Shown here in pieces: positions 1 to 5,333 of a stretch of 5,333 nucleotides of DNA. This DNA comes from JAENVT01 sp031404635 (GTDB lineage Bacteria; Actinomycetota; Acidimicrobiia; Acidimicrobiales; Ilumatobacteraceae), in the NCBI GenBank assembly GCA_031404635.1, contig JANNHY010000199.1, forward strand, positions 1 through 5,333, written 5' to 3'. The notes beneath the pieces are model-generated. The model ran no database searches. It saw only the letters and a program-made list of their open reading frames with translations, and was not told the origin of the DNA. Positions within the stretch are counted from its first letter, which is position 1. Each line of letters starts with the position of its first letter. Made by a program: the position numbers and the translations under genes.

Positions 1-207
1 GCCAGCGGCTTCCCCAACGGGCGTCTGCTGACCGACGACGTGACCGATGTCGAACTGCGGGCGTTGGCCGGCGGGATCGGATTCCCGGGCACGGAGGCGT
101 TCAACGTGTCGCCGAACAACGTGCTCGGCGACGACGTCAGCGCGAATGACAAGGCGTTTTCGGCGAGCTTCCCGTATGTCGCCGAGCCATGGTCCGGCAC
201 GGACTGA
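1..207 (+). CDS. DUF4331 family protein, C-terminal end (partial)
   Basis: The open frame enters from the left edge and ends at TGA 205-207, giving 68 visible residues. The sequence shows FPNGRLLTDDVTDVELRALA near the start, then a V-LGDDVSANDKAFSASFPYVAEP stretch close to the end. The PNGR-L-DDV-D-ELR core and the terminal ND-(K)-F---FPY-A-P signature are typical of the C-terminus of DUF4331 proteins. These are secreted or cell-surface bacterial proteins, usually several hundred residues long, with no established biochemical role. Only the tail is visible, so any signal peptide or N-terminal features lie outside the window. The TPR gene starts 18 bases after the stop, so the two are almost certainly co-transcribed; DUF4331 genes commonly have a TPR gene next to them. 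The family call rests on motif recognition alone. Confidence 0.8.
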   Translation, partial: ASGFPNGRLLTDDVTDVELRALAGGIGFPGTEAFNVSPNNVLGDDVSANDKAFSASFPYVAEPWSGTD

Positions 208-208
208 T

Positions 209-217
209 AGGAAGGAA
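209..217 (+). promoter_or_regulatory. Ribosome binding site of the TPR gene
   Basis: AGGAAGGAA lies in the short DUF4331-TPR gap, with its purine core ending about 8-10 bases before ATG 226. It supports that ATG over an overlapping frame with an upstream ATG at 189, which lacks such a site and shows no coding character. No promoter is evident in the 18-base gap, in keeping with translation from a polycistronic mRNA. Confidence 0.6.
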
Positions 218-225
218 ACAGAGAC

Positions 226-1593
226 ATGCACACCACCGCCAGCCCCACACACCAACTTCCCGAGGTCGCACCTGTCGTCCGCCGGGCGTCTGGTCCCTCC
301 CGGTTCATCGGGCCCATCCTGTACGTGTTGGTCGCCGGGCTGGCGGTGGGCCGGTTCATAACCGCCGACTCACCTTCACCTGCGACGCCAGCGGCATCCG
401 CCACTGCGCCCGCCACCCTCAACGACCTGCGAGTAGCGGTCGAGACCGACCCCACCTCGGCCGACTCGTGGGTCGTCTACGGCGACGCCTTGCTGCAGGC
501 CGCGGTGACCAGTGGCGATCGAGGCGAGTACCTTGCGGCCAAGGATGCGTTCGACACTGCGCTACACCTCGCTCCCGACTCTCCCGAGACGCTGACGGCG
601 AGGGCGCGTTTCGCCCTCAACGCCCACGACTTCGCCCGGGCGTTGACGCTCGCCGAGCGGGCGGTCGGACTCAGTCCATACAATCCCACCGCACTCGCTG
701 CACTTGTTGATGCCCGCGTCGAGACCGGGCGCTACACCGAAGCAAACGCCGCCTTGACCGACCTCCTGAACGTCGAACCAGGCGTTACCGCGTACGCCAG
801 AGTGTCGTACCTGCGCGAACTCACCGGTGACATCGACGGAGCGCGGGTTGCCATGCAGCAGGCCGTCGCTTCGGCCGGCCCCGGCGCCACGCGGGCGTCC
901 GTGCGAGTGTTTCTCGGCGATCTACAACTCGAATCGGGCCGAGTCGACGCAGCAGACGAGGCATATCGCCAAGCGCTGCTCGACAAGCCGTCCGACGCTG
1001 CGGCGACCGTCGGTCGGGCGCGCGTGCTCATCGCTCGTGGATCGCTCACCGAGGCTGCGGCCCTGCTCGATCTCGCCATCGGACTCGGCCCGGAGACGAC
1101 ACCGGCGATCGTTCGCGGCGAAGTTGCACTGCTGATGAACGACCCTGCGGCCGCGGACGCTGCCTTTGAGATCGCACGGATCAAGGATCAGAAACTGAGA
1201 GACAGGGGGGAGGCCACCGATCTGGAATCAGCGTCCTTCCTCGCTGACCACGGCGACTCGGCCGAAGCTGTCGTGCGAGCACGCGCCGCCTACAAAGTGC
1301 GTACGAACGTGCTCGGCGCCGACGCGCTGGCCTGGGCGCTGTTCACGGCCGGGGACCTCGAGCAGGCACTACCAATGATCGACAAGGCTCTCGCCGGTGG
1401 CATCACGAGGCCGTCGGTGCGAGTCCATGCGGCAGCGATCCTCGCCGCCGCCGGAGATCTCGAACGCGCCCGCCAAGAACTCGCTGTGGCGTTCGAAGGA
1501 TCGCCCTGGACCAATCTCTCGATCCGGCCGGTCGCCATCCAGTTGGCCGAGGACGTCGGAATGCAACTCCCCGAGACCTGGTCTGACCTCTAG
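226..1593 (+). CDS. Membrane-anchored tetratricopeptide-repeat (TPR) protein
   Basis: This 455-residue protein starts at ATG 226 behind a good ribosome binding site. Residues 1-27 form a short cytoplasmic-type N-terminus containing RR. Residues 28-45 (IGPILYVLVAGLAVGRFI) form one hydrophobic membrane segment, and residues 48-65 are a Ser/Ala/Pro/Thr linker, so the rest is probably outside the membrane. From about residue 80 the protein is built of helical pairs with TPR spacing: about 80-117 (YGDALL...AFDTALHLAP), 119-152, 153-186, 225-258 (FLGDLQLESGRVDAADEAYR) and 259-291. A C-terminal array follows (about 333-428), with ADHGDSAEAVVRAR and DALAWALFTAGDLEQA. That last block resembles the C-terminal part of TPR proteins that accompany DUF4331 genes. 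TPR arrays bind proteins; the natural partner here is probably the DUF4331 protein (inference). No enzymatic motif is seen. The third member often found with such pairs, a HupE/UreJ-type membrane protein, is absent downstream. Confidence 0.88.
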   Translation: MHTTASPTHQLPEVAPVVRRASGPSRFIGPILYVLVAGLAVGRFITADSPSPATPAASATAPATLNDLRVAVETDPTSADSWVVYGDALLQAAVTSGDRGEYLAAKDAFDTALHLAPDSPETLTARARFALNAHDFARALTLAERAVGLSPYNPTALAALVDARVETGRYTEANAALTDLLNVEPGVTAYARVSYLRELTGDIDGARVAMQQAVASAGPGATRASVRVFLGDLQLESGRVDAADEAYRQALLDKPSDAAATVGRARVLIARGSLTEAAALLDLAIGLGPETTPAIVRGEVALLMNDPAAADAAFEIARIKDQKLRDRGEATDLESASFLADHGDSAEAVVRARAAYKVRTNVLGADALAWALFTAGDLEQALPMIDKALAGGITRPSVRVHAAAILAAAGDLERARQELAVAFEGSPWTNLSIRPVAIQLAEDVGMQLPETWSDL

Positions 1594-1850
1594 CGGACCG
1601 TGCCGGTGTAGATGTCGTCGATGATCGTGTCCCCCGTGATAATCCCGACGAGCGAGCCCGAGCCTTTCATCCCGACCAAGTCGCCCGACGCGTCGCTGAG
1701 CCCCATCGAATGGTCCTCTTCGGCTCGACTCGCGGCGACACGGTTATCGTGGTCGGGGTGCCAGCTCACGATTTGCTACTGGCCAATCCGATCTCGCCGA
1801 CCAGCGTGGTTTCGCTGATGAGATAACCGCGCCCGATTCCGGCACCGCGC
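1590..1850 (-). pseudogene. Unrecognised minus-strand coding remnant
   Basis: Read on the minus strand, the frame ending at TAG (1592-1590) is open up to about 1775. Its codons between 1590 and about 1716 have almost only G or C in third position, which is what a real gene looks like here. The peptide ends GSLVGIITGDTIIDDIYTGT-VR. Further upstream the coding signal moves to another frame, with GIGRGYLISETTLVGEIGLA at about 1785-1842, followed in that frame by a TGA at 1768-1766. This pattern suggests the tail of a gene broken by one or more indels and a nonsense change. A 58-residue ORF starting at GTG 1769 is possible, but I see no ribosome binding site. I do not recognise the family. The stop codon overlaps the stop of the TPR gene by two bases on the opposite strand. 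Confidence 0.4.
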
Positions 1851-1856
1851 GGACGA

Positions 1857-2085
1857 TTCTTCGGCGGCCTCCACGCGGATAGCGACGGGCTCATCGAGCG
1901 GTTGGTCCCGTTGGGGGCTGCGATTCGGCCCGGGCAGACCGTCGCCCGGGTTCACGATCCCCGACGACTCGGCCCACCATCGGTTGCCTACCGGGGCAAC
2001 GATCGATGGGCTCCTAGCGATGCGTCATCATCCGGGTCTGGTCAAGATGGGCGATGCCATTGCGATGCAAGTCGCCCTCGATTGA
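1857..2085 (+). pseudogene. DoeB-like (AstE/AspA family) deacylase, frameshifted 3' remnant
   Basis: The plus strand encodes a recognisable C-terminal domain of the succinylglutamate desuccinylase / aspartoacylase (zinc carboxypeptidase-like) family. It reads HADSDGLIERLVPLGAAIRP, then GQTVARVHDPRRLG, PPSVAYR, and, after a shift of reading frame, IDGLLAMRHHPGLVKMGDAI, ending at TGA 2083-2085. The order G-(I/L)-E-LV-LG...G--VA-(V/I)-D...PP--YRA--(D/S)GLL--RH-PGLVK-GD matches the end of N-alpha-acetyl-L-2,4-diaminobutyrate deacetylase (DoeB/EutE) best, from memory of that family. Dropping one G from the G-run at 1993-1996 would restore one continuous frame. The catalytic zinc-binding N-terminal two thirds are missing: the frame is closed by TAA 1824-1826 and nothing upstream fits. 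It cannot make a working enzyme. The last 44 bases overlap the 3' end of the minus-strand racemase-like gene. Confidence 0.72.
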
Positions 2086-2866
2086 CATCCACGATTTCTC
2101 GGTCGTCTCGGAGAAGCGATCCGAATCCGGTGATCGCGTCGTCGACGCCGGCCAACCGTAGGAGATGCCAGATCATCGCCTGGTTGCTGGAGATCACAGG
2201 AATGTTCAGTTCGTTCTCCAGCACATCGATGATGCCGAGGGTTCGCAGTGCCGTGCAGGAAATGAAGACTGCGTCCGCTGCCCCGGCGCCTGCCTGGATG
2301 ACCTCTCGAACGCCGGACACGATCGCCTGAGCGGAGATCCTCGCCACGACCAAGTCATCCGGTTCGAGGAACGAACCCATCGCCGCAATCTCAAACCCTG
2401 CGTCGAGCAGCCGCTGGGCTAGCGGCCGGGTGACGTCGGCTGTGTAGGGAGTGATCAGCGCGACACGCGTGGCTCCAACCGCAGCCAGCGCGGCGATGGC
2501 GGCTGACAGTGGGTTGCTGCAGGGCGTCTGCGGATGCGCTGTCTGAAGCACCTCCGTCACCCGGCCCGGCCCGATGATCGTCGCCGCCGACGTACACGCA
2601 TATCCGATAGCTCCGAAATCAAATCCGCGTGGCAACGATGCCGCCACCGCCGGCAGGTGGTCCTCCATACTCGCCAGCGTCGACGGTGTCACCTCCTGCA
2701 CCATCGGAATCCGGGTGTGGTAGACGGCGACGTCGGGCACCGACAACATGGCGACCTCCACCTCGATGGTGCGGTCGGACTCCAGCACGATCAAACCGAT
2801 TCTGGCGCGCGACCCATAGCCGCTATCGACGGTCACTGGCAGTTCGATCAGTTCGGGGAGGCTCAT
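2042..2866 (-). CDS. Asp/Glu racemase / arylmalonate decarboxylase family protein (EutA-like)
   Basis: This 274-residue protein runs from ATG 2866 to TGA 2044-2042. The fold family (Asp/Glu/hydantoin racemase, arylmalonate decarboxylase, maleate isomerase) uses two cysteines, one per half. Both are present, in matching contexts: Cys91 in GYACTSAATIIG and Cys204 in VFISCTALRTLG. Other family features are IGLIVLESDRTIE near the start (residues 23-35), the PMVQEVTPSTL segment (54-64), SNPLSAAIAALAAVGATRVA (117-136) followed by LITPY, and PVISSNQAMIWHLLRLAG (223-240). Among these families it looks most like EutA of ectoine-utilisation clusters, whose exact reaction is not settled; maleate isomerase or a decarboxylase are alternatives. 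It starts 22 bases after the M24 hydrolase gene and is surely co-transcribed with it. GGTGAG about 10 bases upstream is a modest ribosome binding site. Residues from about 261 on are encoded antisense to the deacylase remnant, so the natural C-terminus may have been replaced or extended. Confidence 0.82.
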   Translation of the reverse strand: MSLPELIELPVTVDSGYGSRARIGLIVLESDRTIEVEVAMLSVPDVAVYHTRIPMVQEVTPSTLASMEDHLPAVAASLPRGFDFGAIGYACTSAATIIGPGRVTEVLQTAHPQTPCSNPLSAAIAALAAVGATRVALITPYTADVTRPLAQRLLDAGFEIAAMGSFLEPDDLVVARISAQAIVSGVREVIQAGAGAADAVFISCTALRTLGIIDVLENELNIPVISSNQAMIWHLLRLAGVDDAITGFGSLLRDDREIVDVNRGRLASQWHRPS

Positions 2867-2888
2867 GTCGACTTATCTCACCGAATAT

Positions 2889-4046
2889 CTAACCGATGAT
2901 CGGAAGTTCGGGGGCGGCCCGCCGGCTGAGTAATTCGGCGCCATGTGCCCGCACCACCAGGTTTTCCTCGTGGACCATTGCTTTGCCCGGCGCCCATACC
3001 AGGCCAGGCTCCAAGGTCAGCACCATGTTCTCCACGAGCACCGTGTTGTCGTCGGCTGTGTGCGATGGCCACTCAGTCACCTGCATCCCCAGACCATGAC
3101 CCATTCGACCGACGTCGTTGCCCAGCGAACCGTTGGCCTTGAGCACGACATTCATCGCTTGGAACACCTCGGTGGTGGTGGCGCCCGGGCGGATTGCCGC
3201 CAACCCGGCCTCCGTCGCCTCCCACACCGCTCGGTAGGCATCCTTGGCGTCCTGCGCCGCGGAGCCAAAGGCAAAATTGCGATCGAAGTCGCTGAAGTAC
3301 CCATCAAACGTCGAGCCGGTGTCGAAGATCAGCAAATCACCGGACGCGATCCGCCGCGACGACGGCGCGCGGATTATGTCGTCGATGCCGCCCGGCCCAG
3401 TTGCTCCCACCAGATAAGGAACCTCGTCGGCGCCCTGGCGAAGGAGCTCTACTCGGAATGCGGTGAAGGCCTCCCGTTCGGACATGCCGACGCTGAGGAG
3501 CGAGGGAATTCGATCGAAGGCATCGGACACGATGCTGCAGATGGTTCGGTGTTTAGCGATTTCGGCCTCGGACTTCACCGTGCGCAGATCGATGATCACA
3601 TCGGTCGCGTCGATAAACCCGCCGACGGCCGCGCGCAGCCGGTCGAAATCGTTCAACGGCATCCGGACGTGGGTTTCCGGGCCCATCGGAAGGCCGATCG
3701 CGCCAGCTCCGCCGGTCACTTCGGTTAGGCAGTCGACGAGGAGGCTGATCCCATCGTCGGCCGGACGCGGGGAGGACCAGGTGCGAACGTCATCGACCCA
3801 GGTGGTCGACATCGATGCCGACCCGATACTGGGAATCACTGCGATCGGCTTGCCGCTCGCTGGCACCACGACGAACCAGGGTCGAGTCGGGCTCTGCCAG
3901 AACGGTGTGTGGAACCCAGTGAAGTAGCGGACCTCAGGTTCGGTGCAGACCAGGATGGCCGCCATGTCGCGTTCAGCCATCAGGCGTTGGGTTCGTCGAA
4001 TGCGGGTTCCAAACTCTTCGTGTGGAAACCCGCGCTGTTCGCTCAC
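2889..4046 (-). CDS. M24 family metallohydrolase (Xaa-Pro peptidase / creatinase / ectoine hydrolase type)
   Basis: The chosen start is GTG 4046, giving 385 residues, because AAGAAGG sits 5 bases upstream. A GTG at 4076 would add ten residues but has no such site. Numbering below is from GTG 4046. The N-terminal creatinase-like domain (about 10-150) contains VRYFTGFHTPFWQSPTRPWF. The C-terminal pita-bread domain (about 155-385) holds all five dinuclear metal ligands of the clan: Asp242 and Asp253 in FDTGSTFDGYFSDFDRNF, His317 in GHGLGMQVTEWP, Glu346 in LTLEPG, and Glu361 in VHEENLVV. Length and architecture are normal, so the enzyme should be active and cytoplasmic. M24 members cleave Xaa-Pro peptides or amidine and amide bonds in small molecules. 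The downstream EutA-like gene and nearby DoeB-like scrap suggest ring opening or amide cleavage of ectoine or a similar compound. The N-terminal domain does not look like a standard DoeA, as I remember it, so the substrate is left open. Confidence 0.85.
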   Translation of the reverse strand: MSEQRGFPHEEFGTRIRRTQRLMAERDMAAILVCTEPEVRYFTGFHTPFWQSPTRPWFVVVPASGKPIAVIPSIGSASMSTTWVDDVRTWSSPRPADDGISLLVDCLTEVTGGAGAIGLPMGPETHVRMPLNDFDRLRAAVGGFIDATDVIIDLRTVKSEAEIAKHRTICSIVSDAFDRIPSLLSVGMSEREAFTAFRVELLRQGADEVPYLVGATGPGGIDDIIRAPSSRRIASGDLLIFDTGSTFDGYFSDFDRNFAFGSAAQDAKDAYRAVWEATEAGLAAIRPGATTTEVFQAMNVVLKANGSLGNDVGRMGHGLGMQVTEWPSHTADDNTVLVENMVLTLEPGLVWAPGKAMVHEENLVVRAHGAELLSRRAAPELPIIG

Positions 4047-4051
4047 TGTTG

Positions 4052-4058
4052 CCTTCTT
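4052..4058 (-). promoter_or_regulatory. Ribosome binding site deciding the M24 gene start
   Basis: On the minus strand AAGAAGG lies here, within a longer AGAAGAAGG run, followed by CAACA and then GTG at 4046. Purine content and five-base spacing are near ideal, whereas the GTG at 4076 has no purine-rich box in front of it. No confident -35/-10 promoter was found in the leader between 4059 and 4199. Confidence 0.55.
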
Positions 4059-4199
4059 CTCAGACGTCGCGCACACGACCGTAGCTCACCGAACGGCATG
4101 CATACGGCAGCACCTCGGCGGATGGGTGAGACGGGCTTGGTGGGGAGTTTGGGGATGCCGGTCAGATTCCAGTACACGTTTCGCCCGGTCGACGTGACC

Positions 4200-4571
4200 T
4201 CAAGCGCAGCTGGCAGCAGTCGTGGGCGGAACCGCGCCCCTGGCCCAATCCGGACTCGACGAGATCCCCCGGACCGCGTAGGTGCCCACGCCACCCGGCT
4301 CGAACTCGGTCACGTCCTTGCCCACGGACTCGACCGTTTCGAGCGAGGGCGCCCGGCCCGGGTTCGGCGCCTTGGGCGTGCGAACGCCAAAGCCCGCGAG
4401 GCGCATCGCGTACGGCAGACCGGTCATCACATGCCACGTGCCTCGATCCACGCCCGCCGCGCGAACCGCTACCAGGATCTCGTCATCGCCAATCGTGGGG
4501 CGAGCGATCTCGGCGAGTCGGAGCACCGCCTCAGGCACGGTGCCGTACACGTCCTGAACGATCGCCTTCAT
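4200..4571 (-). pseudogene. MDR-family alcohol dehydrogenase / quinone reductase, truncated N-terminal stub
   Basis: The frame from ATG 4571 to TGA 4202-4200 encodes 123 residues. The first 70 or so are a clear GroES-like N-terminus of the medium-chain dehydrogenase/reductase family (NAD(P)-dependent, quinone-oxidoreductase branch): MKAIVQDVYG, IGDDEILVAVRAAGVDRGTW, HVMTGLPYAMRLAGFG, then PGR. Family members continue PGRD-AG-VE-VG...PGDEV-G and run to about 310-340 residues. Here the PGR is followed by an odd APSLE in place of D-AG. ETVESVGKDVTEFEPG remains recognisable, and after about residue 93 similarity is lost. The cofactor-binding Rossmann domain is absent, so the product cannot be a working oxidoreductase. 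GGAG lies only three bases before the ATG. The stub sits 49 bases downstream of the multicopper oxidase gene on the same strand and could still be transcribed with it. Confidence 0.7.
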
Positions 4572-4620
4572 CGTCTCCGCACGGGCTTTCGCCGGGGTCG
4601 GATCCGTCTCTCGAGTTCAC

Positions 4621-5333
4621 TCACTTCGTGGCCTGGGCAGAGGCTGGTTCGCTGACGGGGAAGCTGAACATCATTCCGCTCTGGTTGTGTTCGGCGATGT
4701 GGCAGTGCGCCATCCACCGTCCGGGGTTGGAAACGTCGAGAAGTATGTCGACGGTCTGGTTGGAGCGCACTAGGACAGTGTCCTTCCACACGAGGTTCGG
4801 ATCCGGTTCGCCGTCGCGACTGAGCACAAGGAATCGACCGGCACCGTGGATGTGGAACGGGTGGTGCATCGGATGGTCCTGGTCGAGATCGTTGACGAGC
4901 CGGATCTTCACCTGATCGCCGACTGTGAACGCCCAGTCGATCTCCCAGTTGGCTTGTCCGGTGTCGCGATCAACGAGCTTCCAGATCATGTTGCACGAGT
5001 CCGATGCACGGTTGATTTCCGGCATCAAGTCCTCCCACTCCAGGCCGTCTGGCGTGTCGTGAGCATGTGTCTCCGCGTGAACAGCGGCTGGGACGGCGTC
5101 TGGAGCTGCGGCGATGAGCTTCATGCCGCACTCCGGGCACGTACCCTGCTCGGCGCTCACCACCTCGGGATGCATCGGGCACGTCCAGGCGGCTGCTGTC
5201 GCGCTCGGGTCACCGTACAGCAGCGGCATGAGTGATTCGAACGCCAAGGTCTTGTCCGGCGCTCGATCGCGGTGTGCCTCGATTCTCGCCCGTTGCGCCG
5301 TCAGGTCTGGACAGGTGCGCAGTTCTTCGAACT
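4621..5333 (-). CDS. Multicopper oxidase with heavy-metal-binding insert, C-terminal part (partial)
   Basis: The minus-strand frame is open from the right edge to TGA 4623-4621, giving 236 visible residues; the start lies outside the window. Visible residues 1-40 are a linker (FEELRTCPDL...APDKTLAFESLMPLLYGD). Residues 49-72 form a small zinc-ribbon-like heavy-metal-binding domain, WTCPMHPEV...GTCPECGMKL, with Cys51, His54, Cys65 and Cys68 as likely ligands. A His/Ala/Asp-rich linker (about 73-95) leads to cupredoxin domain 3. Copper ligands there are complete: HPMHHPFHIHGAGRF (His153, 156, 157, 160, 162; the usual motif uses three of them) and WMAHCHIAEHNQSGMM (His209, Cys210, His211, His215, axial Met220). 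The family oxidises a substrate while reducing oxygen to water and is usually exported. A role in copper or other metal handling is likely from the insert, but laccase-type or metal-oxidase activity cannot be told apart here. The first cupredoxin domains, with the remaining copper ligands and any export signal, are not visible. Confidence 0.9.
   Translation of the reverse strand, partial: FEELRTCPDLTAQRARIEAHRDRAPDKTLAFESLMPLLYGDPSATAAAWTCPMHPEVVSAEQGTCPECGMKLIAAAPDAVPAAVHAETHAHDTPDGLEWEDLMPEINRASDSCNMIWKLVDRDTGQANWEIDWAFTVGDQVKIRLVNDLDQDHPMHHPFHIHGAGRFLVLSRDGEPDPNLVWKDTVLVRSNQTVDILLDVSNPGRWMAHCHIAEHNQSGMMFSFPVSEPASAQATK

Noticed and set aside
732..1184. A 150-residue open frame on the minus strand
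   Set aside because: It is antisense to the TPR gene and rich in Ser/Ala/Arg, a typical mirror of an Ala-rich helical protein.
1930..1952. A possible hairpin formed by two CCCGGG blocks ten bases apart
   Set aside because: It has only a six-base stem, no T-run, and lies inside the deacylase-derived coding sequence, so it is not supported as a terminator.
2943..3728. A 261-residue open frame on the plus strand
   Set aside because: It lies wholly antisense to the M24 hydrolase, which has all family motifs and catalytic residues. The plus-strand translation is His/Arg-rich with no recognisable domain, as expected for a shadow frame in GC-rich DNA.
4080..4115. Possible promoter and operator upstream of the M24 gene (TACGGT box and an ATGCAT palindrome on the minus strand)
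   Set aside because: The six-base matches are weak, no -35 box lies at the proper spacing, and short palindromes are expected by chance.
3909..4655. A 248-residue open frame on the plus strand
   Set aside because: It crosses the M24 start, the leader, the MDR stub and the multicopper oxidase end on the opposite strand. It has an Arg-rich, low-quality translation and no domain. A short part (about 4123-4200, MGETGLVGSLGMPVRFQY) has fairly G/C-rich third positions, but I could not tie it to any family.
4621..5247. Reading the copper oxidase fragment as a complete 208-residue protein starting at TTG 5247
   Set aside because: The frame stays open to the right edge with sensible sequence (FEELRTCPDLTAQRARIEAH), and the remaining cupredoxin domains are needed, so this is the tail of a longer gene.

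Overview
The window is GC-rich, and third codon positions are strongly G/C in every gene recognised. The gene families present (a DUF4331 protein with a TPR partner, a multicopper oxidase carrying a heavy-metal-binding insert, and an M24 hydrolase paired with an Asp/Glu racemase-like enzyme) fit a high-GC, soil- or water-type bacterium. An actinobacterium is my best guess, but no rRNA or clade marker is present to prove it. No tRNA, rRNA, CRISPR array, insertion sequence or phage gene was seen.

Left part (1-1593, + strand): the last 68 codons of a DUF4331 protein are followed 18 bases later by an intact, membrane-anchored TPR protein. Together they form one operon-like unit.

Middle gap (1594-2041): there is no intact gene here. 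It holds two decayed pieces. One is a minus-strand coding-like remnant whose stop codon overlaps the TPR gene's stop codon. The other is the plus-strand 3' end of an AstE/AspA-type deacylase resembling DoeB (N-acetyl-diaminobutyrate deacetylase), broken by one frameshift.

Central part (2042-4046, - strand): two intact genes lie head to tail with a 22-base gap. The upstream one is an M24 'pita-bread' metallohydrolase with all five metal ligands. The downstream one is an Asp/Glu racemase / arylmalonate decarboxylase-type protein (EutA-like) with both catalytic cysteines. M24 hydrolase, EutA-like protein and DoeB-like deacylase are the combination known from ectoine-degradation (eut/doe) clusters. 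Here the deacylase survives only as a scrap on the opposite strand, so any such pathway encoded locally is incomplete or has been repurposed.

Right part (4200-5333, - strand): the C-terminal part of a multicopper oxidase, with a CPMH...CPEC metal-binding insert, runs in from the right edge. It is followed after 49 bases by the N-terminal stub of a zinc-type alcohol dehydrogenase / quinone reductase (MDR) that has lost most of its length.

Overall this looks like a mosaic of accessory metabolic genes with at least three rearrangement or decay scars (about 1593, about 1830-2085, about 4050-4290) rather than a new coherent system.
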